Of a stretch of DNA of 64,000 nucleotides, positions 1 through 9,837 are shown piece after piece. How positions within the stretch are numbered: position 1 is the stretch's first letter; each line of letters opens with the position of its first letter. The notes beneath the pieces are model-generated. The model was not told the origin of the DNA, did no database searches, and worked only from the letters and a program-made list of their open reading frames with translations. The stretch covers positions 483,293 to 547,292 of the forward strand of contig RSEE01000043.1 in assembly GCA_003971905.1 (NCBI GenBank), read 5' to 3'. Source of the stretch: Moniliella sp. 'wahieum'. Taxonomy: Eukaryota; Basidiomycota; Moniliellomycetes; Moniliellales; Moniliellaceae. A program made the position numbers and the translations under genes.

Positions 1-473
1 ATGAGACGGCGACGGAATGAATGCAGGATATATATGGCTAGAAAACCGGCATATGGCTCCCTGTGAGCTCTAAGGGATGTGCATATCTCAATTGAAGCGC
101 GGCGCTTGGTATCTACTCTCTTATACCGAGTCAGAAAGAAGATACTCCCTTCGAAACGACTTGGCGTTTGATTCTACTTGCCTTTTGAACTTGTTCGGGC
201 TGGATCACATGTCACAGCACATGGAGATGGGGGAAGGATAAGGATGGTTTCATTGAGTGGGATGTGGGCGAGATATATTACGTCGGAGAAGAGGCGCGCG
301 TTGTGATCAACGCTGTCAGTGGAACCGTTAACCCTACTCGACGTCGCGTTGGCAACGATACGCGACGCGCGCGGCAAGCAGGCACGGGGGCGCATGGGTT
401 GAACGTTGAAGGCAATTGACCTGCCAGCTTCAGTCCAACCAGGCCCCACCCACCTTATCCCACCACCCGACAA
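1..473. other. Left edge and upstream region of the FUN30-like gene
   Basis: No supported gene lies here. The last 75 bases lead into the remodeller gene and contain TTGAACGTT at 399-407, a 9-mer that recurs in other upstream regions of this window. I see nothing else beyond moderately AT-rich sequence at the left edge. The short open frames on both strands resemble no family I know. Confidence 0.5.
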
Positions 474-3400
474 TGCCCCTACCCGACCTGGCGCGCTTCA
501 AGGCCCCGCCGCTGGCCGGCCAGAAGCGCCGGCCGGGCGAGGCAGTGCCCTTGGCACACGGAACCTCTTCCTGCGCGTCCCGGCTCCCGCAAGACCACGT
601 CTGATGGCAGGACCAAGGCCTTGCGCATCAACGCGCTGTACCCCGAGTTCCTCCTCGAAGAGGTGCAGGAGACGTTGGCCAGGAACAACAGTAGCGCGTC
701 CGATGCCCTGTCGGAGCTGGGGCGACGCTCCAAGGAGATGCGGGTGTCTCCCGACACACTGTCCCCTGCTCACCGGGCAGTTTATGAGCAGCTCTGCCTC
801 CATTTTGACGAGTTCCGTCCCGAAAGCATCTTGGCCACGTTGGTGGCGAGGCGGTGGGACAAGGACGAGACGATGACCCACTTGCATCAGTGTGGGGGTG
901 AGGAATAATAGTTACCTCCCTCCTCCTGTCAACAGGGAGCCGCAAACCCGATCTGACTTTTCTTCTGCCCTGTCCAAACCTCAAAGCATGGAGCAGGAGC
1001 AGGAGCAAGAAGAGGGGAAGGAGGACGCGGACGAGGACGTGGAGAACATCGTACCGACCCGCAAATTCGCCGTGGTGCCCCCCGTCATCGAGGACAATAT
1101 CGAAGAACGTCCGCCCCCTACCACGGTTGTGTCTAGTACCATCGGTTCCGCGCTAATGCCCGGCCTCCTCCGGTGTCAGTTCCTTCAGGGCTTCCATCTC
1201 TTCGTCGCCAGCGCCGGTTCCGCAGAACAAGCCATCACAGAGCAAAGCCAAGGAACAACCTTCTCTCCCCGTTGGTGTCCCCGAGGACAGTGACGAGGAG
1301 GAAGCGATTGAGATTGATTCATACGGGGAGGAGAGCGACGATGGCGGCGCGAGGAAGATGACCAATGCGCTGGAGTGGTTCAACACGGCGAGCGAGAATG
1401 CACTGTGCGAGACGATTGGCTGCAGTGTCGCCCAGGCTGCGATGATCGCCTCGCTTCGCCCTTTCAACGACGAAGACGAGGTGAACGACAAGCTAGGGGA
1501 CCGCGCGGCCAAGGGAGTCACCCCCCGCCTCTTCCATACATGCGTCGAGGTGATGGCTGGCTACCAACAAGTGGACCAGATTTTGCATCGAGTTGAAGGT
1601 GTAGGTCGACGCCTTTTGGAAGACATGCAAAGATGGGCATTGGAGACCCCGCATAATCAACAAGAGGGCGGCAACCGGATCCTTTCGGCCCAAGCACGTC
1701 AGGAAGGTTACCTCTCTGAGCAGCCACGAGGATTATCGAAACAGTTTCGGTTGAAGCCCTACCAGCTCACGGGGGTTAACTGGCTCAGTCTTCTGTACAA
1801 CCGTCGCCTCTCTGCCATCCTTGCTGACGAAATGGGACTAGGAAAAACAGTACAGGTCATCTCCTTTCTCCTGGCTCTCAAGGCAAGGGGCGAACCTGGC
1901 CCACACCTTGTCGTCGCCCCTTCATCCGTGCTGGAGAACTGGCGAAGAGAACTCGAGGTCGCTGCGAGCCCAAAGAGCGCCAACGGGCTGCATGTGGCCG
2001 TCTACTGGGGTTCTCAGAAAAGAGAGATATCCTGCGTGAGCAGATTGCGGACAAGCAAGATGCGGGCGAACTGGACGTGGTGTTGACGACATACGATATG
2101 GCCAGTTCGGGGGGCTCAGCTGGCAAGTACGATGCCCGCTTCTTCCGCAAGCGCGAGTTCAACGTCTGTGTGTTTGACGAGGGGCATATGCTCAAGAACC
2201 GGCGTTCGGAGCGGTACCAGAAACTGATGCGGATCCCTGCCCAGCGCCGACTGCTGCTCACGGGCACGCCGTTGCAGAACCACCTGGGGGAGTTGCTCTC
2301 GCTGCTCAACTTTATCTTGCCCACCTACTTTGGCGATGCTGATTCCGAGCTTGAGTCCATATTCAAAGCCAAGCCTGCTACGACTGCTTCATCCAACTCC
2401 AATCTCCTCAGCACCGAGCGAGTGGAGCGGGCCAAGGCGCTGATGAAGCCGTTTGTACTACGAAGAAGAAAGGAGAAGGTGCTTGCGCACGAGTTGGCCA
2501 GTAAGACTGAGCGGGTGGTGCGGTGCGAGATGACGCCCGCCCAAGCGCAGGTGTACGCTGATGTGTTGGATGGAGCCCGGGAAAGCGCCCAGGAAGAGCA
2601 AGGGGGCGGGGGAAAGACTGTCAAGGCCAAAGCGGCCGCCGCGGCCAAGTCAGGTCACATCTTGATGGACTTGCGCAAGGCAGCGAATCACCCCTTACTC
2701 TTTCGTCGCAGGTTCGACATGCAGAAAATCGAAGCACTGGCGCGGGATTATGTTAAGAACCCGGATCATGCGGATGAGCCTTTGGAGCACGTCAAGGAGG
2801 ACTTTGCGATCAACTCGGACGCTTCCCTGAGCCAAGTGGCGGGCTCCTACTCTGTACGTGCAATTCATCGCGTCAGGCACCAGAGACTAACCGATATTTG
2901 CCCAGTATACCAAGAAGCACATTCTTCCCTCCGACGCGTGGCTCGACAGCGGCAAGGTCCAGGCGTTGCAGGAGATTTTGAAGGAGGCAATGGCTAAGGG
3001 AGAGAGGGTATTACTCTTCTCCCAGTTCACTACAGTACTCGATATTCTGTGCGAGGCCCTGCACGTTTTGGGCATCAAGTACCTCGGCTTTACTGGTGCG
3101 ACGCGAGTCGAGGACCGGCAAAAGCTGGTGGACCAATTCACCAAGGACGAGTCGATTCCCGTGTTCCTGCTAACCACGCGTGCGGGTGGCGTGGGATCAA
3201 CCTCACGGCGGCCAACTGGGTGGTGTTGTACGATCAAGACTTTAACCCCCACAACGACAAGCAGGCTGTGGATCGTGCCCACCGACTGGGTCAGAAGCGT
3301 GATGTCACCGTTGTTCGCTTGCTCTCCAAAGGGACAATTGACGATCAGATCTATGCCCTCGGTACGCGTAAGCTTGAGCTCGCCAAGCGTGTTTCCGACG

Positions 3401-3537
3401 ACCATCCGGGCGAACCGGCCAAGGATATGAATGAGGACGATGAAGGCATGAACGACGAAGAAATCCAGAAGATGGTAACTACTTCGCTAATGGCTCAGAT
3501 TCGGGCAGGGGGAAGCCCGACAAAGGCCAACAAGTAA
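474..3537 (+). CDS. FUN30: Fun30/SMARCAD1-type SNF2 chromatin remodelling ATPase (with CUE domain)
   Basis: ATP-dependent nucleosome remodeller of the Fun30/Fft/SMARCAD1 group, acting in the nucleus in silencing and DNA-end resection (family knowledge). The N-terminal part carries a CUE-like ubiquitin-binding segment (INALYPEFLLEEVQETL, about 627-680). An acidic linker follows. The SNF2 core starts near 1750 (YQLTGVNWL) and has Walker A DEMGLGKT (about 1827), DEGH (about 2178), LTGTPLQN (about 2260), and a helicase C part with LLFSQFTTVLDIL, AGGVG and DRAHRLGQ to about 3300. Introns: 898-935 (38 nt, GT-AG) and 2854-2905 (52 nt, with an ACTAACC branch site). Single-base frame breaks occur near 1170, 2025 (an A-run) and 3195 (a G-run in the AGGVG-INLTAANW motif). 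Each fits one lost base. The start at 474 is the first ATG of the proline-rich leader but is uncertain, because the CUE segment is in another frame. Confidence 0.88.
898..935 (+). other. Intron of the FUN30-like gene (38 nt)
   Basis: GTGAGG donor and CAACAG acceptor. Removing it avoids the TAA at 906-908 and joins the CUE segment to the acidic linker. At 38 nt it is close to the shortest workable spliceosomal intron. Confidence 0.6.
2854..2905 (+). other. Intron of the FUN30-like gene (52 nt)
   Basis: GTACGT donor, GACTAACC branch-like site and TTGCCCAG acceptor. Splicing joins a segment ending GSYS to YTKKHILPSDAWLDSGKV, the usual sequence that leads into the second helicase lobe. Confidence 0.85.
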
Positions 3538-3659
3538 CCCCCTACAATTCTAATGTCTAATGGCCTGGGCCTCTTCCTTGGGACCTCCAATCGCCAAATT
3601 CTACACATCCATGTGGTTCAGAAGTATCCTAATCCACCAGTACATTGTTTCCCAAAGAG

Positions 3660-4498
3660 TTAGGAGTGGAACAGATCCATCTGTAGGGTGCTGGGTGCTG
3701 GCAGTTGGGCCACCTGCGTCCAAATCGCATCCTCTACCTCTTCTGGAGTTCCACTTGCGTCGATGGTTACCCAGGGTACACCCCCTTGTGCCACCACCTT
3801 GCTGAGAGCCTGAAATTCACCGGCCACCGCTTGTTGGAAGGCAGCGCGCTCGTACCGCTCTTGTCCATACCCACCCCGGGCCGCCGCAACCTCGGCCGAG
3901 ACAGAGAGAAAGACGACCAAATCGGGGGACAGCAGGCCCGTATCGGGAGCCATGAGCCAAGCCCTGGAAGGACCGGCGACGCTCCGCGCAGCTTCTGCCG
4001 TCGTGGCCGATTTGGATTTGGCAGCGGTATACGCCACCCCGCTAAACGCGTACCGGTCTGCGATCACATGGCTTCCCGACAGAAGGGTCTGGCGCAGCTG
4101 CGGCCTGGGAAGCGTCAGTCCTCGTCCGCGGCAAACAACGAAAGGAGTCCCGGGACGTACATGGCTTCCCATCGATTGGCGCTAAATAAGAGATGTGCGG
4201 TGCGGTCGTCGAGCTCGGTGGAGGACTTGAGGTAGGCGTCGAGCACTTGGCCGGTGGGCGTGGTGCGGTCGGGGAACTTGGCTACGTGGACCGGGGTGCT
4301 GGGCTTGGGCCAGACGCTGAGGCGCGCACGGAGACGGTCCACCTGCGTCGTCTTCCCCGCTCGATCCAGGCCCTCGACAACGACGAAGAGGCCGCGCTGG
4401 CCAGCTGAGGTGCCCATGGCAGTCGGGGTGGTGGTCGCGGCGGGCATCCGGAGTGGGAAAAAACGCGCCACCGACGCGTTGGCCAAGACGCGCGACAT
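3660..4498 (-). CDS. CDC8: Thymidylate kinase (dTMP kinase)
   Basis: Phosphorylates dTMP to dTDP with ATP, the committed step to dTTP. Residues near the N terminus give FVVVEGLDRAGKTTQ, the P-loop of the family, followed by KFPDRTTPTGQ (the dTMP-binding DR-type motif), LLFSANRWE and, in exon 2, VIADRYAFSGVAYTAAK, the diagnostic DRY-x-SGVAY motif. The C terminus is PSTLQMDLFHS. One intron (4105-4160, 56 nt) splits the codon after ANRWEA. Splicing gives MPQLRQTLLSGSHVI, matching the yeast enzyme layout. ATG at 4498 gives an N-terminal extension rich in Arg, Ser and Ala (possible mitochondrial leader). Downstream ATGs at about 4455 and 4415 would give shorter cytosolic forms, and 4582 is an in-frame upstream alternative. 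It is convergent with the FUN30 gene. Confidence 0.93.
4105..4160 (-). other. Intron of thymidylate kinase (56 nt)
   Basis: On the minus strand it starts GTACGT, holds a GGACTGACG branch-like site and ends TTCCCAG. It restores the frame between the SANRWEA and LRQTLLSG segments. Confidence 0.88.
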
Positions 4499-5568
4499 GC
4501 GGCCCGATCCGCCGCTCGGCAGACGCCCGACTGGGTACTGGCGCCGTGCCCGCCGTCCCCGTCGTGCCTGTTGCTGCTTCACGTTTCAAATTTCATCCAT
4601 CTCCCACCTCGTTGAATTGGTTGAACGTTGATCTGTGAAATGTAAAATTTAAGCCGCTTTGATCGATCATCAGGCCTCAGGATGGGTTAAGTACTACGTT
4701 GATTGGCATCGATAATCAAAAGGATCTCAGCCGGTGTCTGTCGACTCGGTCTCTTGCACCGCAGAGCCAGGCCATGAGCTGCATAAGCAATGCACAAAGC
4801 AAGCCAAGGGCGCGTACTGGACGGTGGCACACGAGGAGATACCCCCCAGCGTTCTCAGCGACATTTCTCCCACACGTCTGGAAGACACCTTATAGCCTTA
4901 CGTTTCTGATCGGCTTTCGGCACCATTCTCCCTTTTCCTTTGCATTTTGGGTCCACTGTAGCGACCACCCTGGCTGAGCTCGCACCAACTGTTTGTCAAC
5001 ACATGTCACAACACAGCTAGGTATTATCCACACGCCTTCGCAAATGATCATAACAGACATGCATTTTAACGTTCTGCACATCATTACTTTGGAGGCGAAA
5101 ACCGACGGGCTTGTTGAATACAGGAAATAGACATGTGACATGCATCTGCGGAGAAGTGAAGCTTTTCCTTCCGCGCCCTGTCGCCCCGGTCATCACCCAC
5201 GTTAGTACGTCGTGAATATTGAATGTTTGAATATTGAATAGACCGCCGATCACGATGCCACGGGGCCAGTGTGTGGGGCGTTTCCCCCTCTCGCTCGCGC
5301 CAATCACGCTTTGCAGCGTTGAAAGATGCATGCCACCGATCCAGAAAAGCATGTGCTTTCCCGGTTGCACAGTGTGCTAGTCGCAACACGGCAGAGTATA
5401 ATTGGAGGCCGCCGGCTTTTGTTTCGCCCTCCATCGCCCCTCCCTCTCCCTCTCACCCCTCGCTCTTGTCTCCCTTCCCCTCGTCTCCCTCCCCCCCTCC
5501 CCTCCTCCCCCCACACACCACGTTCTTTCTTCCCTCGCACACTCTCTTTCCCTCCCCTCCCCGCCAGG
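4499..5568. promoter_or_regulatory. Divergent promoter region, CDC8-like (-) and S28 peptidase (+)
   Basis: About 1 kb between divergent genes. TTGAACGTT is at 4621-4629, some 120 bases upstream of the kinase start. TATAATT is at 5397-5403. A strongly pyrimidine-rich stretch at about 5430-5565 runs up to the peptidase ATG, which is typical of well expressed fungal secreted-protein genes. No ORF in the interval resembles a known family. Confidence 0.5.
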
Positions 5569-7404
5569 ATGAGGTTCGCACCCGTCTCGCTGCTGCTGGC
5601 TGCCCTCGCTGGCATCGTGGCCGCCGCTCCGCCCCTGCCTTACAGCGCAAGCGTGCAGCCGGGCAAGAGTGTGCTCCCTCGCACCCCTCGCCGCATCCCC
5701 GGACTGGAAAAGTTCCTGGCGTCCCAAGCTCAAGCGGCCGCCAAGGGAGCTGTGCAGCATACTCACCGCCGTGCTGCGCTTGGTTCGGGCCGAGGTGCGC
5801 CTATTCTGCCTCGGCGCCAGTCGCATCCGGTTCATACGTTCCAGCAGCCGCTGGACCACTTTGATCCGCACAACAATGTTACGTTTGGCCAGCGCTACTG
5901 GTTCACCACCAAGCATTACAAGCCTCCTTCCCAACGGCCCAAGGGCCACAAGTTGCCTGTGTACGTATTTGATGCGGGCGAGGAGGATGCGTCGCTTTAC
6001 GTTGGCTACCTCGAGTCGGGAATTCTCGACGTTCTTGCCAACAAGACAGGTGGCATTACCGTCGTCCTCGAGCACCGCGGCTTTGGTCAGTCCTACCCGA
6101 ACCGCAGCGAGATTTGGCCGCGATCCAATAAGTGGGACCAGGATGGGATGCGGTTTTTGTCGGTGGAGCAAGCGCTGGAGGACTCGGCACGGTTCATCAA
6201 GCAGCTCAAATTGCCCGGGGTGGAGGAGGACTTGAGCGGCGAACACCACCAGACACCTGTGATCTACTATGGTGCTTCCTACCCCGGTGCGCGCTCCGCT
6301 TGGATGCGCAAGAACTACCCCGACTTGGTCTGGGGCGCGATCTCCTCCTCGGGCGTGACGCTGGCGCAAGACGTATTCCCCGAGTACTATTACATTGCAG
6401 CGCGTGGTGCGAATGCGTACTGTTCCCAAGCCATTCAACGTGCCATGGCGAGCTTTGACAGCGTAGCCAAGCCAGTCTGGGCGCTGCAAAAGGGCGAGCC
6501 CGTGGCGGATCCGGCCAAGGTCAAGAAAGACCGCCAAGCGCTCATTGACATTTTCGTCGGTGCCAACCAGACCCTGACCAACATCCAAGACTTGGCCAAC
6601 ACGCTTTCCAGTCCGCTCGGATTGTTCCAGGAACAGTATTGGACCCCCGGTTCCAACGCTCCCTGGGACGAGTTTTGCACCGCGCTTACCGAGCCCAGCG
6701 CCAATGTGACCAAGACTGCCAGAAGATGCAGACCCAGGGCGAAAAGGACGGTCTCGTTCTGGACTGGACCGTCTACCTCTGGGGCGCATACAGTGCCAGC
6801 ACAGTGACCGCGCCGTGCGTCAAGACCATGACACCGCAACTGGGCGACCGAGCTGGGGACTATTGTTTCGGCACGTCGTTTGCCGGTCATGCGCCTGACG
6901 AGATGGACGCGGGCAAGTCCTGGACCTGGCTCGTATGCACTACCTTTGGCTACAACATGGTTGCCCCCGGCACGCCGCATCCGGATGGCGACGTGATTCG
7001 TGGGCCCAAGGTGCTGTCGGAGCTGATTGACTATGAGTACACCTCTTCCGTCTGCCGCGACCCCGAGCTCTTCCCACCGGGCAAAGTCTACCACCTTCCC
7101 AAGCGGCCCGACACGCAGCGCGTCAACAAGTGGGGCGCGCTGGACATTGCAGCGGACCGACTGGCAATTAGGTGGGCAGTACGATCCCTGGCGCTCAGTG
7201 TGCCCAGTGAGTGAGGACTTTGCCTATGGCGGAGACCGGCTGGACACGCTCGAGCGACCGTTCAAGTTGATCCCCGATTGCTGGCATGGCTGCGACTCGC
7301 TCACTGCGCCGCACGAACCGCAGCGCATCCAGCGCATCCACCAGGAAGCTCTCCAGTGGACCGAGCACTGGATGAAGCAGTACTGGGCCACCCACCACAG
7401 TTGA
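5569..7404 (+). CDS. Secreted serine peptidase, family S28 (prolyl-X carboxypeptidase/dipeptidyl-peptidase type)
   Basis: Predicted extracellular or vacuolar alpha/beta-hydrolase protease. The signal peptide is MRFAPVSLLLAALAGIVAA. A propeptide-like stretch with dibasic sites follows, then the S28 start HTFQQPLDHFDPHNN. The catalytic serine lies in YYGASYPGARSAWMRK (about 6268-6315). The acid/base pair is in GGQYDPWRS (about 7172) and DCWHGCDS (about 7280). Several N-glycosylation sequons are present (NVT, NKT, NRS, NQT). Length is about 610 residues, near the fungal S28 norm. The frame slips twice, near 6720 (AAG AAG ATG CAG resumes in the next frame) and near 7170 (just before GGQYDPWR). 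Homology continues unbroken across both, so sequence error is likelier than decay. The ATG at 5569 is chosen because it starts the signal peptide and follows a pyrimidine tract. Substrate preference cannot be read from sequence. Confidence 0.9.
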
Positions 7405-8488
7405 CATGTTGACACTACGGACTGACTTGGCCGCTGCTGCACAGATCTTCTCCCAGGGCGGGTTGCCCTATTCCTGCTTTTTTCGTTTTTTCCCCCTACT
7501 GTGGTATAATGCCCCTTTCCTTTTTCCCATCCCCCTCGGCTACAGCCCGCTGGGCTGGCTAGGCCAGATGACGCACTGGGTAGAATTGGGTTGTGTGCCA
7601 TGGCATGCGATCGGTTGGTGGGGGATCGAGGAGAGATGGGCAGGAGAAAGGGAAGGCGGCGTGGAACAGGGTGGGAAAGTAGGATGGGCATGGTATCCTG
7701 ACCGAAGGGGTGGCGGTGCAGATGGCCTGTCTGAGGAGCTCACCTGCATGGCTCGCCGAGGGATGGAGGGAAGATGGTCGATTCGATGGCGGTTGATGGC
7801 GATGGCGTGTGATGCATGATGGGGCAGGATGCGGATGGCTGGGAGCTTGGCTGCGGTGCCAGGCTGTGCCAGGCAGTTGCCGGGGGCGGGGGCGGAAAGC
7901 GGGGGAGGGGGAGACGATCGGTGTGGATGATTGCAAGAGGAGTGACTGGTGATGATGCATGATGATTGGCCGGGGAGTGTGGTGGGCGGGGCGTGGGAGC
8001 GAGGGGCGCCGACCCGGGGAGGCCGCTTGGGGCGAGCGGATGCGCAGTGTGGCAGGGGGGCAGGGCGGTGGCGATGGCCATGGCGATGGCCTGCAGAGAG
8101 CGAGGGCGGGGGCAGAGGGGCGCCGTGCCGCAGCGGCTGTGCGCCGAAGCGAGCAGGCGCAGGGCGGCAGAGGCGACGGTTGCCCAACGCCCATCATTAA
8201 TGGTTAACTGCATGATGCACCAAGTGACAGGCGACGCGTGAGGCGGCGGCAGGCCCAGTCCCTAGTCCCCCAGCGCACCATGCCGGTCTCTCCGCCATAG
8301 ACGCTGTCGCGGCAGTAGAGTACCCCCCGTGAGTTGCTGAGCCTCAGCGCTCAGCCCCAGCTCATCGATCAAACAAGTACGTGTTTGGTGGTGCTGCTGC
8401 GCTTGCCGCTGGTTGTCCTGCCCGGCCCTTGCGCCTCCGCCTCCACCTCCACCTCCACCTCCACCTCCACCCCCACTCCCACCCCCAA
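7405..8488. other. Intergenic region between S28 peptidase and CHS7-1
   Basis: No supported gene. It is G-rich, with two exact copies of TGATGCATGAT (7810-7820 and 7953-7963), a sequence repeated elsewhere in the window. A CTCCAC hexamer microsatellite (about 8435-8470) lies just upstream of the CHS7 start. The several long overlapping open frames here are low-complexity shadows. Confidence 0.5.
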
Positions 8489-9556
8489 ATGCCGTTCCAG
8501 GTGGGAAACTACACCGGCCTGTGCCAGGAGGTGGCGTTGCTGCCCTGTCCGCTGCTCAACTCGGACGCGGGCATTGTGCCGACATGCTATGCCCGCACCG
8601 TCCAGCTCGGCAGCACCCTCGTCTTCCAATGCGGTGCGTTGCTTTCCCCCCCCCCTCCCATGGGCAAGGAAGGAACGTGGCGGAACGCTGACCCCGGCTG
8701 CCCACCTGCCCTGCCTGCGCCGACAACCCCCTGTGTCATCCATATCTTTGCCTTCTTCATGGTGGCCATCATGCTCTACCACATTCGCTCCAAGTACACT
8801 GCGGTGGGACGGCGTGAGATCAGCCTGTTCTTTTACCTCTACCTCATCGAGGAGATCCTCGGCATCTTTCTCGACTCGGCCGTCATCCCCACCTACTCGG
8901 GCGGATACATATGGATCGTATCCGTCCATGTCGGCCTGGTCTTGGCCCTGTCGTGGTGTCTGATGGTCAATGGCTTTGTCGGGTTTCAGTTCTGGGAAAG
9001 ACGGACGCGACAGTCGCTTTGTCCATGTATGGCACCACGCTGGTGCTTTGGGTCGTTGGCTTTGTCGTCGCCGCCGCTACTTTTAAAGGGTGGGGGGGCA
9101 GTCTCAACCCTCAGCACCATGTGGGGCTCTATGTCGTCCATCTCATTGTGCCCGTCATCTTTATTGCGATTTGGCTGGTTACCAGGTCTGGATTGTGCTG
9201 CGCACGCTCGATACCTTGTGGCCGCTGGGCGACTTGGCCTGTGCCACCATCTTCTTCGTCGGAGGCTTGGTACTGATGATGGGCGTCTCGACCGACGTGT
9301 GCTCTGGCACAAAACATTACGTCGACGGCCTATTTTTTGGCACGCTGGCCATCCTCTTTGCCATCATGATGGTGTACAAGTTCTGGGACGACATTACCGG
9401 GAAGACCTCGAGTTCTCTGTCGGCACCAAGGTGGCCGCGTGGCAAGTCAAGGAACCCACTTATTACGGCTCTGAAGCCGACTCGTTCGCCTCCAAGCCTA
9501 ACCTGCTTCCCCACCCCCAAGCGAAAACCAACAAGGCGGGCTACCAAGCATTTTAG
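8489..9556 (+). CDS. CHS7: Chitin synthase export chaperone Chs7, copy 1
   Basis: ER-resident multi-pass membrane protein needed for export of class IV chitin synthase (Chs3 type) from the ER. Start MPFQVGNYTGLCQE; then PTCYARTVQLGSTLVFQCG, IMLYHIRSKYTAVGRREISLFFYLY, IPTYSGGYIW, GFVGFQFWE, SLNPQHHVGLYVVHL, STDVCSGTKHYVDGLFFGTLAILFAIMMVYKFWDD and EDLEFSV in order, matching Chs7 from end to end with about seven membrane segments. Frame breaks near 9000, 9185 and 9405 all move the frame back by one, as single lost bases would. A stretch corresponding to an intron in copy 2 (8634-8726, 93 nt) has the right donor, but its acceptor AG reads AA. It contains no stop, so here it may be translated as 31 extra residues. 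It converges on the GRAM-VASt gene. Confidence 0.93.
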   Translation: MPFQVGNYTGLCQEVALLPCPLLNSDAGIVPTCYARTVQLGSTLVFQCGALLSPPPPMGKEGTWRNADPGCPPALPAPTTPCVIHIFAFFMVAIMLYHIRSKYTAVGRREISLFFYLYLIEEILGIFLDSAVIPTYSGGYIWIVSVHVGLVLALSWCLMVNGFVGFQFWERRTRQSLCPCMAPRWCFGSLALSSPPLLLKGGGAVSTLSTMWGSMSSISLCPSSLLRFGWLPGLDCAAHARYLVAAGRLGLCHHLLRRRLGTDDGRLDRRVLWHKTLRRRPIFWHAGHPLCHHDGVQVLGRHYREDLEFSVGTKVAAWQVKEPTYYGSEADSFASKPNLLPHPQAKTNKAGYQAF

Positions 9557-9837
9557 TTCTCTCTTGTCCCCCCTCCTCCCCCCCCCCGCCCTCTACCTCT
9601 ACCTCTACCTCTACCTCTACCTCCTCCTCTCCCTGCGTATGACCCTGTACCCCGCTCATCCCCCCCCGTTGTTGGGGCACGTCTCTAGCATCATTGTACC
9701 CTGCCCTTGATCCCGTTCTTTGTACAGCATCCATTTCACCATGTAATTAAGGGCATGCAGAGAGCTAGGTTGCAGCAAGCGCGTTCCTGGGACCAAGTAG
9801 GGCGGTCGACCGAGGCGAGAGACAGAGGCGGAAACAC
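9557..9837. repeat. Convergent 3' spacer with CTCTAC microsatellite
   Basis: Short spacer between the two convergent stops. A run of about five CTCTAC hexamers lies at about 9593-9625. No coding signal was seen. Confidence 0.6.

Noticed and set aside
5377-6789. Long minus-strand open frame (470 codons) opposite the S28 peptidase
   Set aside because: It is an antisense shadow of a GC-rich gene. The plus-strand frame has signal peptide and catalytic motifs.
7540-8241. Several long overlapping open frames on both strands upstream of CHS7-1
   Set aside because: They are His/Pro/Ser or Gly/Arg low-complexity translations of G-rich DNA and resemble no family.
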